Shown: in pieces, positions 7,843 to 14,971 of the stretch
How the letters are laid out: each line of letters begins with the position of its first letter
Numbering within the stretch: the first letter of the stretch is position 1
NCBI RefSeq assembly: GCF_031458075.1
Contig: NZ_JAVDXT010000008.1
Coordinates: 3,541-67,540 of the forward strand
Direction of reading: 5' to 3'
From: Rhodoferax_B ferrireducens_A
Lineage (GTDB): Bacteria; Pseudomonadota; Gammaproteobacteria; Burkholderiales; Burkholderiaceae_C
DNA: 64,000 nt
Made by a program: the position numbers and the translations under genes
The notes under the pieces: model-generated
The model's input: only the letters and a program-made list of their open reading frames with translations
What the model was told of the DNA's origin: nothing
Database searches by the model: none

Positions 7843-9582
7843 ATGAAGCGATTTCCCCGACTGGCCGCCTACGGTTTTGCCACACTGGCTTTGGTGGCGG
7901 GCTGCCTGCCTGCGCACGCGCAAGAGTCTGCCCCGCCCCCCGCACCGGAGAACTCCGCCATCAACGGCGAGCTGTTCTACATTCTGCTGCTGGGCGAGCT
8001 CAACTCGGCCGGCGGCGAGCCGGGCATCGCCTACCAGCTGTATCTGGAGGGGGCACGCAAGGCCAATGACGCCAGCCTCTACCAGCGGTCCATAGAAATT
8101 GCGCTGCAGTCGCGCTCCGGCGACGCGGCTCTGCAGGCCGCCCGCGCCTGGAGCCGGGCCATGCCCGATTCGCGCGAAGCCAACCGCTACGTGCTGCAGA
8201 TACTCCTGGCCCTGAACCGGGTGGCCGACACGGCGGAGCCACTGAAAATCGAGTTGAACCTGGCCAAGGTCATGGACCGTGGCGCAGCCATCAGCGCCAT
8301 TCCCGCCACCTACGCCCAGATTTCCGACAAAAAGCTGGCAGCCAGCCTGGTCGAACAAGCGCTGGCCGACTACCTGAACGACCCGGCCGTAAGCGTCGCC
8401 GCCTGGACCACCGTCGGCCGCATGCGCCTGGCCGCAGGCGATACCTCGGGCGCACTCGAAGCCGCGCGCCGGGCCCAGGCGCTGGAGCCCAGCGCCCCCG
8501 GCCCGGTACAGCTGGCGTTGGAAATGATGGGACCCAAGGTGCCGCTGGCCGAGCCCCTGGTGCAGCACTACCTGGCCGGCAAACCCTTGCCCGAGTTGCG
8601 CATGGCCTATGTGCGGGTGCTGCTGGATGCGATGCGCTACGCGGAAGCCGCCCAGCAACTGCAGCTGCTGACCACCCAGAACCCCGAGCTGGCGGACGCC
8701 TGGCTGGTACTGGGCAGTCTGCAAGCCCAAGAAAAGCAAACCGCTGCGGCCGACGCATCGCTGCAGCGCTTTGTCACCCTGGCTCTCGCGCTGCCTCCCA
8801 GCGATGGCCGCAGCCGTGGCCTGGCGCGGGCCTACATGGCGCTGGCCCAGGTAGCGGAAACCCGCAAAGACTATCCTGCAGCGGAAGCCTGGCTGCAAAA
8901 GATTGAGAACCCGCAAGACCTGCTGGCCGCCCAAAGCCGCCGGGCTTCGCTGCTGGCCAAGCAAGGCAAGCTGGCCGAGGGCCGTGCGCTGCTCCAGTCC
9001 TTGCCTGCGCGCACCCCCGAAGAAATCCGCCTGAAACGCGCGGCCGAAGTGCAGTTGCTGCGCGACAACAAGCAATACCAAGCGGCGTACGACCTGATGG
9101 CCGCCGCCTTGGCGCAGAACCCGCAAGACGCCGACCTGCTGTACGACCAGGCCATGCTGGCCGAAAAGCTCGACAAGCTCGACGAAATGGAGCGCCTGCT
9201 GCGCCAGCTGATTGCGGCCAAGCCCGACTACCACCATGCCTACAACGCACTCGGCTACTCGCTGGCCGAGCGCAATATGCGGCTGCCCGAAGCCCGCGAA
9301 CTGATCCGCAAGGCGCTGGAGTTTGTGCCCAACGACCCTTTCATCGCCGACAGCCTGGGCTGGGTCGAGTTCCGCATGGGCAACCGCGACGAAGCACTGC
9401 GCGTGCTGGACGACGCCTTCAAGGCCAAGCCGGACGCCGAAATTGCCGCCCATCTGGGCGAAGTGCTATGGGTGTTGGGCCAGCGCGAGCGCGCCACCAG
9501 CGTCTGGAAAGAAGGCCTGCAGATCAATTCCGAAAACGAAACCCTGCAGGAAACTCTCAAACGCCTGCGCGTCAAGCTTTGA
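7843..9582 (+). CDS. Exported tetratricopeptide-repeat protein, upstream of lolB
   Basis: An approximately 579-residue TPR protein. From ATG 7843 the protein starts MKRFPRLAAYGFATLALVAG, a signal peptide whose VAGC could be a lipobox; alternatively AHA|Q is a signal peptidase I site. Helical TPR-type repeats fill the rest; the clearest is AYNALGYSLAERNMRLPEAR followed by PNDPFIADSLGWVEFRMGNR near the C terminus. A TTG at 7825 is a possible but less likely start. It overlaps lolB by 4 bp. This gene order (TPR protein, lolB, ispE) recurs in betaproteobacteria, so a periplasmic or outer-membrane-associated role is inferred. The specific function is unknown. Confidence 0.85.
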   Translation: MKRFPRLAAYGFATLALVAGCLPAHAQESAPPPAPENSAINGELFYILLLGELNSAGGEPGIAYQLYLEGARKANDASLYQRSIEIALQSRSGDAALQAARAWSRAMPDSREANRYVLQILLALNRVADTAEPLKIELNLAKVMDRGAAISAIPATYAQISDKKLAASLVEQALADYLNDPAVSVAAWTTVGRMRLAAGDTSGALEAARRAQALEPSAPGPVQLALEMMGPKVPLAEPLVQHYLAGKPLPELRMAYVRVLLDAMRYAEAAQQLQLLTTQNPELADAWLVLGSLQAQEKQTAAADASLQRFVTLALALPPSDGRSRGLARAYMALAQVAETRKDYPAAEAWLQKIENPQDLLAAQSRRASLLAKQGKLAEGRALLQSLPARTPEEIRLKRAAEVQLLRDNKQYQAAYDLMAAALAQNPQDADLLYDQAMLAEKLDKLDEMERLLRQLIAAKPDYHHAYNALGYSLAERNMRLPEARELIRKALEFVPNDPFIADSLGWVEFRMGNRDEALRVLDDAFKAKPDAEIAAHLGEVLWVLGQRERATSVWKEGLQINSENETLQETLKRLRVKL

Positions 9583-10064
9583 AGCGCATCCGCCACTGGT
9601 GGGCTCTGCTGGTATGCATGGCATTGCTGACCGGCTGCGCCCATGTCAACCGGCCCAGCAGCAACGCAGACCCGTTCTGGAGCGGCCGCATCGCCCTGCA
9701 GGTAGACGCGGAATCGGCCCAATCCTTTTCCGCCGGCTTCGAACTCAAGGGATCAGCTCAGCAGGGCGAGCTCACCCTTTTCAACCCTCTGGGTGGCGTT
9801 GTCGCCCGCCTGGTCTGGCAGCCGGGATCGGCCACACTACACACCAATGGAGAGGTCCGCCCGTTCGACTCGCTGGATGCCTTGGTCGAACAAGCCACGG
9901 GCGCCCCGCTACCGCTGGCTGCGTTGTTCGACTGGTTGCATGGCAGCGATACGGCGGTTCCTGGATGGAAGGCTGATTTGTCACGACTGGATACCGGGCG
10001 CCTGACCGCCCTGCGCAACCAGCCCACACCGGTCGCCACTCTGCGCGTAGTTCTCGATAAATAA
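9579..10064 (+). CDS. lolB: Outer membrane lipoprotein insertion receptor LolB
   Basis: LolB accepts lipoproteins from periplasmic LolA and inserts them into the outer membrane. The start is a TTG at 9579 overlapping the upstream TGA (TTGA). It gives a lipoprotein signal with lipobox LLTGC, cysteine at residue 20. LolB features are FWSGRIALQV, FELKGSAQQGELTLFNPLGG and a C-terminal region ending TPVATLRVVLDK. The 161 residues are slightly short for the family (about 190-207). No ATG gives a complete signal peptide, which supports the TTG start. ispE begins 2 nt after the stop. Confidence 0.88.
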   Translation: MKRIRHWWALLVCMALLTGCAHVNRPSSNADPFWSGRIALQVDAESAQSFSAGFELKGSAQQGELTLFNPLGGVVARLVWQPGSATLHTNGEVRPFDSLDALVEQATGAPLPLAALFDWLHGSDTAVPGWKADLSRLDTGRLTALRNQPTPVATLRVVLDK

Positions 10065-10066
10065 GC

Positions 10067-10912
10067 ATGCAAGCCCTGTACGACGTGGCCGCCCCGGCCA
10101 AGCTGAATCTTTTTCTGCACATCACCGGCCGCCGCGCCGATGGCTACCACTTGCTGCAATCGGTCTTCATGCTGATCGACTGGTGCGACACCCTGCATTT
10201 CGATATCCGCAGCGACGGCCAACTCAGCCGCGAAGACCTGAGCACCCCACTACCCGCCGATGACCTGGTACTGCGCGCTGCGCGAGCGCTGCAAGCCGCC
10301 ACCGGCACAAGTTTGGGTGCACACATCGGCATATTGAAACGGATTCCTGCGCAAGCCGGCATGGGCGGCGGCTCATCGGATGCCGCATCCTGCCTGCTGG
10401 CACTGAACCGGCTCTGGCAGCTGAATCTCACTACCGCCGAGCTGCAAGCCATCGCCTTGCCGCTGGGCGCCGACGTGCCTTTTTTTGTCGCTGGCCGCAA
10501 TGCCTGGGTCGAAGGCATAGGCGAAAAAATCACCCCCATCTCCCTACCGCCCAGCCGCTTTTTGGTTGTCAAGCCGCCCGAAGGGCTGGACACCAAATTG
10601 ATTTTTTCATCGCCGGATTTAAAACGCGATTCAGATAGTGCTATACTCGCAGGCTTTGCTGCACAGCCATATCACTTCGGTGCTAACAACTTGCAGCCAG
10701 TTGCAGAAAATCTTTGCCCCGCTGTAATCCACGCCCTTGAGTGGCTGGAAAGCAAAGATTTAAATGCTAGAATGACTGGCTCTGGAAGCGCAGTGTTTGC
10801 GCAGATGTTGGGCGATGTGGATACAGCCGATGCACCCGGTGCTTGGCAGGTTCGCAAATGCAGCAATATGGACGTTCATCCTTTGTGGGGATGGGCCTCC
10901 AGCGATGGTTAA
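10067..10912 (+). CDS. ispE: 4-diphosphocytidyl-2-C-methyl-D-erythritol kinase IspE
   Basis: GHMP kinase of the MEP isoprenoid pathway, phosphorylating CDP-methylerythritol. The N-terminal PAKLNLFLHITGRRADGYH is typical. The ATP-binding PAQAGMGGGSSDAA motif is at residues 94-107, the catalytic Asp135 lies in LGADVPFF, and the C-terminal GHMP motif is ARMTGSGSAVFA. Its 281 residues match the family. The 3' third (about 10600-10790) is noticeably AT-richer and contains two extended -10-like promoter motifs. These may serve the downstream tRNA-Gln and prs. Confidence 0.96.
   Translation: MQALYDVAAPAKLNLFLHITGRRADGYHLLQSVFMLIDWCDTLHFDIRSDGQLSREDLSTPLPADDLVLRAARALQAATGTSLGAHIGILKRIPAQAGMGGGSSDAASCLLALNRLWQLNLTTAELQAIALPLGADVPFFVAGRNAWVEGIGEKITPISLPPSRFLVVKPPEGLDTKLIFSSPDLKRDSDSAILAGFAAQPYHFGANNLQPVAENLCPAVIHALEWLESKDLNARMTGSGSAVFAQMLGDVDTADAPGAWQVRKCSNMDVHPLWGWASSDG
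10618..10647 (+). promoter_or_regulatory. Candidate promoter inside ispE (P1 for tRNA-Gln/prs)
   Basis: TTTAAA at 10618-10623, an 18-bp spacer, then TATACT at 10642-10647, preceded by TG at 10639-10640 (extended -10, TGcTATACT). A second extended -10, TGcTAGAAT, lies at 10765-10773. Both are in the AT-rich end of ispE, upstream of tRNA-Gln. This is sequence-based inference only. Confidence 0.4.
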
Positions 10913-10944
10913 TCGGTTGACAGCGTCGCGCTGTTAACCCGTGT

Positions 10945-11021
10945 AGGGGAGTCGCCAAGTTGGTTAAGGCACTGGATTTTGATTCCAGCATGCGAAGGTT
11001 CGAATCCTTCTTCCCCTGCCA
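10945..11021 (+). tRNA. tRNA-Gln (anticodon TTG)
   Basis: A 77-nt cloverleaf with encoded CCA. The acceptor stem AGGGGAG pairs with TTCCCCT (one G-T pair), discriminator G, then CCA at 11019-11021. The anticodon stem-loop CTGGATTTTGATTCCAG carries TTG. The T arm GAAGGTTCGAATCCTTC is perfect. It lies between ispE and prs, a conserved placement in betaproteobacteria. Confidence 0.97.
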
Positions 11022-11097
11022 AATATTTTGAACGCACAGATGTTCAAAATATGCACACAGTTACTTCATCGCTAGTTACTTCATCGCCGGAAAGCTC

Positions 11098-12072
11098 ATG
11101 CAGCCCCACCACACCGATTTCATGATTTTCACGGGCAATGCCAATCCAGGCATGGCCGCTGACATTGCCAAGCACCTTGGCATTTCACTGGGTGCTGCCC
11201 GTGTAGGCCGCTTCTCCGATGGGGAAGTCACGGTCGAAATCAACCAGAACGTGCGTGCCCGTGATGTGTTCGTGGTGCAAAGCACTTGCGCTCCGACCAA
11301 TGAAAACCTGATGGAGCTGCTGATCATGGTGGATGCGCTGAAGCGCGCTTCCGCTGAACGTATCAGCGCCGTGATTCCCTACTTCGGCTATGCCCGCCAA
11401 GACCGTCGCCCGCGTTCGGCCCGTGTGCCCATCACCGCCAAGGTGGTGGCCAATATGCTGCAAGCCGTAGGTGTGGACCGTGTGCTGACCATGGACTTGC
11501 ACGCCGACCAGATCCAGGGTTTCTTCGATATCCCGGTGGACAATATTTACGCGTCCCCTGTGCTGCTGGGCGACTTGCGCCAAAAAAATTACGAGGACCT
11601 GATCGTGGTCTCCCCCGACGTGGGCGGCGTGGTCCGTGCACGCGCCCTGGCCAAGCAGCTGGGCTGCGACATGGCCATCATCGACAAGCGCCGCCCCAAG
11701 GCGAATGTCAGCGAAGTCATGCACGTTATCGGTGAAATCGATGGCCGCAACTGCGTGATCATGGACGACATGATCGACACCGCCGGCACCTTGGTAAAAG
11801 CCGCCGAAGTCTTGAAAGAACGCGGCGCCAAGAAGGTTTACGCCTATTGCACCCACCCCATCTTCTCCGGCCCCGCCATTGAGCGCATTGCCAATGGCTC
11901 GGCACTGGATGAAGTCGTGGTGACCAACACCATTCCGCTCAGCCCGGCTGCAGCGGCGTGTTCCAAAATTCGCCAACTCACCGTGGCCCCGCTGATCGCT
12001 GAGACGATCCAGCGCATTGCCAACGGTGAGTCGGTCATGAGTTTGTTCTCCGACCAAGAAAACCTTTTCTGA
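11098..12072 (+). CDS. prs: Ribose-phosphate pyrophosphokinase (PRPP synthetase)
   Basis: Makes PRPP from ribose 5-phosphate and ATP for nucleotide, histidine, tryptophan and NAD synthesis. At 324 residues it is a class I enzyme. Motifs are FSDGEVTVEINQNVR, the ATP-loop PYFGYARQDRR, DLHADQIQGFFDIPVDN, and the PRPP-binding CVIMDDMIDTAGTL (about 218-231). The start ATG 11098 leads into FMIFTGNANP as in homologues. A strong intrinsic terminator follows 15 bp after the stop. Expression may come from promoters inside ispE. Confidence 0.98.
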   Translation: MQPHHTDFMIFTGNANPGMAADIAKHLGISLGAARVGRFSDGEVTVEINQNVRARDVFVVQSTCAPTNENLMELLIMVDALKRASAERISAVIPYFGYARQDRRPRSARVPITAKVVANMLQAVGVDRVLTMDLHADQIQGFFDIPVDNIYASPVLLGDLRQKNYEDLIVVSPDVGGVVRARALAKQLGCDMAIIDKRRPKANVSEVMHVIGEIDGRNCVIMDDMIDTAGTLVKAAEVLKERGAKKVYAYCTHPIFSGPAIERIANGSALDEVVVTNTIPLSPAAAACSKIRQLTVAPLIAETIQRIANGESVMSLFSDQENLF

Positions 12073-12087
12073 CGGGAATAAAAAAGC

Positions 12088-12122
12088 AGACCGGCAATGC
12101 TTCTGGCGTTGCCGGTCTTTTT
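12088..12122 (+). terminator. Intrinsic terminator after prs
   Basis: Perfect 10-bp stem AGACCGGCAA (12088-12097) and TTGCCGGTCT (12109-12118), extendable inward by 3 bp, followed by a T run at 12118-12122. Confidence 0.9.
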
Positions 12123-12169
12123 CACAACGGAGTGACACTGGTCGCGGTGCACTCTTACAGGAGTTAATT

Positions 12170-12826
12170 ATGAAATTCGTCGCTTTTGAGCGCGCAAAGC
12201 AGGGCACGGGTGCGAGCCGCCGTCTCCGCATTACCGGCCGCACCCCCGGCATCGTCTACGGCGGTGAAACGCCTGCCACCCAGATCGAAATCGACCACAA
12301 CGCACTGTGGCACGCTCTGAAGAAAGAAACCTTCCACTCCACCATTCTGGACATGGAACTGGCCGGCAAGGAAAGCAAGGTTCTGTTGCGCAATGTGCAA
12401 ATGCACCCCTTCCGCCAACTGATTCTGCACGCTGACTTCCAGCGCGTCGAAGCCAACACCAAGCTGACCATGAAGGTGCCTCTGCACTTCAGCGGCCAGG
12501 AAGTCTCGCCAGCGGTCAAGACCGAAAACTGCATGGTCACCCCCGTGGCGACCGAACTGCTGATTTCCTGCCTGCCTGCTGATCTGCCTGAGTTCATCGC
12601 TGTGGACCTGAGCGGCCTGACCAAGGGCTCTTCCTTGCACGCCAAAGACCTGACCTTGCCCAAGGGCGTGTCGGTTGTAACCCGCGGCAAAGAAAACCCC
12701 GCTCTGGTGTCCGTGGTGGCTCTGGCCGAAGAAGTGGCTGTCGATCCAGCTGCCGCTGCTGCCGCACCCGCCAAGGGCAAAGCCGGCGCCAAGGCTCCCG
12801 CTGCCAAGCCTGCTGCCAAGAAGTAA
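12170..12826 (+). CDS. rplY: 50S ribosomal protein L25 / general stress protein Ctc
   Basis: Binds 5S rRNA in the central protuberance. The 218-residue long (Ctc/TL5) form has an N-terminal L25 domain (RKQGTGASRRLR-like start, RTPGIVYGG), a beta domain (about 95-185) and a low-complexity Ala/Lys/Pro tail (about 190-218). An AGGAG ribosome-binding site at about 12159-12163 precedes the ATG at 12170. The gene is bracketed by terminators (12088-12122 and 12841-12869), so it is an independent transcript. In related bacteria it lies between prs and pth, as here. Confidence 0.97.
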   Translation: MKFVAFERAKQGTGASRRLRITGRTPGIVYGGETPATQIEIDHNALWHALKKETFHSTILDMELAGKESKVLLRNVQMHPFRQLILHADFQRVEANTKLTMKVPLHFSGQEVSPAVKTENCMVTPVATELLISCLPADLPEFIAVDLSGLTKGSSLHAKDLTLPKGVSVVTRGKENPALVSVVALAEEVAVDPAAAAAAPAKGKAGAKAPAAKPAAKK

Positions 12827-12840
12827 TTCTTTTCAGCAAG

Positions 12841-12869
12841 AAAATGGCCCACCTCGGTGGGCCATTTTT
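12841..12869 (+). terminator. Intrinsic terminator after rplY, just before pth
   Basis: AAAATGGCCCACC (12841-12853) pairs with GGTGGGCCATTTT (12856-12868) around a CTCG tetraloop and ends in T5. The A-rich 5' arm also makes it a candidate bidirectional terminator. It ends only 20 nt before the pth start codon. Confidence 0.9.
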
Positions 12870-12889
12870 GTTTCTGGATAATCACCGTA

Positions 12890-13501
12890 ATGATCAAACT
12901 GTTTGTCGGCCTGGGCAATCCCGGCCCGGATTACGAAGCCACCCGCCACAATGCCGGGTTCTGGTGGATCGATGCGCTGGCCCATGAGCTCAAAGCCAAT
13001 CTGCAGCCCGACAAAAGCTATTACGGCCTAGTCGCGCGCACCGTGGTGGACGGCGAGCCGCGCTGGCTGCTCAAGCCGCAGACCTTCATGAATGTGTCCG
13101 GCAAATCGGTGGCGGCGCTGGCCCGCTTCTTCAAGATCCAGCCGTCGGAGATTCTGGTCGCCCACGACGAACTCGACATCGTGCCCGGCCAGGCCAAGCT
13201 CAAGCTCGGCGGCAGCCACGCCGGGCACAACGGCCTGCGCGACATCCATGGGCAGCTGGGCAGCCCCGACTACTGGCGGCTGCGCATTGGCATCGGCCAT
13301 CCAGGGGCCAAGGACGAAGTCGCCAACTGGGTATTGAAAAAGCCCTCGGCCGAACACCGCACGGCCATCGAAGACAGCATGACCCGGGCGATACTCGCAA
13401 CCCCTTTGCTGCTGGCCGGCGATATGGAGAAGGCCATGATGGCCATCCACACCAGCAAACCGCCGCGGCCCAAACCAGTGCGGCCGCCCGAAGCCGAATA
13501 A
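12890..13501 (+). CDS. pth: Peptidyl-tRNA hydrolase
   Basis: Recycles peptidyl-tRNA released during abortive translation. The catalytic and substrate residues fall at the E. coli numbering: Asn10 (GLGNPG), His20 (TRHNAGFW), Asn68 (FMNVSG) and Asp93 (AHDELD). It has 203 residues, with a Pro/Lys-rich tail KPPRPKPVRPPE. The start is ATG 12890; an in-frame upstream ATG at 12857 lies inside the rplY terminator and is rejected. The close position after the terminator leaves little room for a promoter, so expression may be readthrough. It converges on the ferredoxin gene with 9 bp between stops. Confidence 0.97.
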   Translation: MIKLFVGLGNPGPDYEATRHNAGFWWIDALAHELKANLQPDKSYYGLVARTVVDGEPRWLLKPQTFMNVSGKSVAALARFFKIQPSEILVAHDELDIVPGQAKLKLGGSHAGHNGLRDIHGQLGSPDYWRLRIGIGHPGAKDEVANWVLKKPSAEHRTAIEDSMTRAILATPLLLAGDMEKAMMAIHTSKPPRPKPVRPPEAE

Positions 13502-13510
13502 ACCTGGAAG

Positions 13511-13789
13511 TTAAACCTTGGGAATAGCCGTTGGCACGGCGATCTCGGCCTGCAGGCGCCGGTACTTGGCCCACAGGGTTTCCTTGTCTTCCACGTGCGC
13601 CGGGTTCACCGGAATGCACGACACCGGACACACCTGCACGCACTGCGGCTCGTCGAAGTGGCCCACGCATTCTGTGCACTTGTGCGGGTCGATCTCGTAG
13701 ATCTGCACGCCCAGGTAGATCGCGTCGTTCGGGCACTCGGGCTCGCACACATCGCAGTTGATGCACTCGTCGGTGATGATCAAAGCCAT
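13511..13789 (-). CDS. yfhL: YfhL-family 2[4Fe-4S] ferredoxin
   Basis: Small electron carrier. The 92-residue product from ATG 13789 starts MALIITDECINCDVCEPECP. Cluster 1 ligands are Cys9, 12, 15 and 19. The second set is Cys38, Cys41, Cys50, Cys54 and Cys58, with the extended loop CVGHFDEPQC typical of the Alvin-type (Allochromatium) ferredoxin family to which E. coli YfhL belongs. A longer upstream frame exists, but homology begins at MALI. It lies 34 bp downstream of rpe on the same strand. The redox partner is not indicated by context. Confidence 0.93.
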   Translation of the reverse strand: MALIITDECINCDVCEPECPNDAIYLGVQIYEIDPHKCTECVGHFDEPQCVQVCPVSCIPVNPAHVEDKETLWAKYRRLQAEIAVPTAIPKV

Positions 13790-13823
13790 GGCGCGGTCCC
13801 GTCGTTCATCTGCGGATGGTAGA

Positions 13824-14507
13824 TCACACGCCCGCCAAAGCGCTGCGCATGCTGTCAATCACCGCCTTGTAATCAGGGTTGCCGAAGATCGCGCTGCCCG
13901 CCACAAAGGTGTCGGCACCGGCAGAAGCCACGCGCGCGATGTTGTCGGTCTTGATTCCACCGTCCACTTCCAGGCGGATGTCCTTGCCCGATGCCTCGAT
14001 GCGCTTGCGCGCCTGCTCGATCTTGCGCAGCGCCGAGTCGATGAAGCTCTGGCCGCCAAAGCCGGGGTTGACGCTCATGATCAAAATCAGGTCGATATCG
14101 TCGATCACCCAGTCCAGCACGTCCAGCGGCGTGGCGGGGTTGAAGACCACACCGGCCTGGCAGCCCTTGGACTTGATGGCCTGCACGCTGCGGTGCACAT
14201 GGCCCGAAGCTTCGGGGTGGAAGCTGATCAAGGAGGCGCCTGCATCGGCGAACGAGGCCGCCAGCGCGTCCACGGGCTGCACCATGAGATGCACGTCGAT
14301 GGGCACGGGCGTGCCATCGGGCTTTTTGGCATGCGGCTTCAAGGCACTGCAGATCATCGGCCCGAAGGTCAGGTTCGGCACGTAGTGGTTGTCCATCACA
14401 TCGAAATGGATCCAGTCGGCACCGGCCTGGATGACGTTTTTCACCTCTTCACCCAGGCGGGCGAAGTCGGCGGACAGGATCGAGGGGGCAATGCGGTAAT
14501 TTTTCAT
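13824..14507 (-). CDS. rpe: Ribulose-phosphate 3-epimerase
   Basis: Interconverts ribulose 5-phosphate and xylulose 5-phosphate (pentose phosphate pathway and, in autotrophs, the Calvin cycle). It is a 227-residue TIM barrel. N-terminal YRIAPSILSADFARL, the metal/catalytic HFDVMDNHYVPNLTFGP, IDVHLMVQP, MSVNPGFGGQSF and the catalytic Asp in LEVDGGIK are all present. It is divergent from apaG with 52 bp between starts. No Calvin-cycle genes are adjacent, so a housekeeping role is most likely. Confidence 0.97.
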   Translation of the reverse strand: MKNYRIAPSILSADFARLGEEVKNVIQAGADWIHFDVMDNHYVPNLTFGPMICSALKPHAKKPDGTPVPIDVHLMVQPVDALAASFADAGASLISFHPEASGHVHRSVQAIKSKGCQAGVVFNPATPLDVLDWVIDDIDLILIMSVNPGFGGQSFIDSALRKIEQARKRIEASGKDIRLEVDGGIKTDNIARVASAGADTFVAGSAIFGNPDYKAVIDSMRSALAGV

Positions 14508-14559
14508 GGGCCGTATTTTCGCAGGCTACGCCCAGAGCCTGCCGCGGTACGATGCCGGC

Positions 14560-14958
14560 ATGTCCAAATACCAGTTCACCATAGCGGTCGCGCCCCAGTA
14601 TCTGCCCGACCAATCCGACCCCGAGCAAGCGATTTTCAGCTTTGCCTACACCGTCACCATCCAGAACACCGGCGAGGTGCCGGCCCAGCTGATTGCGCGC
14701 CACTGGACCATCAGCGACGGCAACGGCCATACCGAGGAAGTCAAAGGCTTGGGCGTGGTGGGCCACCAGCCGCTGCTGAAACCAGGCGAATCCTTTGAAT
14801 ACACCAGCGGCTGCCGCTTACGCACCGGCACCGGCGCGATGCGCGGCAGCTATTTCTTCGTCGCCGAAGACGGCGAGCGCTTCGACGTGGCCATCCCGAC
14901 CTTTGTGCTGGACGCCACCGACAACAGCCTGCCGCCGGCCAGCCACACCTTGCATTGA
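14560..14958 (+). CDS. apaG: ApaG family protein (Co2+/Mg2+ efflux protein ApaG)
   Basis: A 132-residue ApaG protein, a fibronectin-III-like all-beta fold. The start ATG 14560 gives MSKYQFTIAVAPQYLPDQSD, and the conserved segments FAYTVTIQNTGEVPAQLIARHW, GVVGHQPLLKPGESFEYTSG and MRGSYFFV follow. The molecular function is unresolved; a link to cobalt/magnesium phenotypes comes from Salmonella. Here it precedes thiL rather than apaH. The upstream in-frame extension to 14506 is not supported by homology. Confidence 0.93.
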   Translation: MSKYQFTIAVAPQYLPDQSDPEQAIFSFAYTVTIQNTGEVPAQLIARHWTISDGNGHTEEVKGLGVVGHQPLLKPGESFEYTSGCRLRTGTGAMRGSYFFVAEDGERFDVAIPTFVLDATDNSLPPASHTLH

Positions 14959-14971
14959 GATGGGCATTCCC

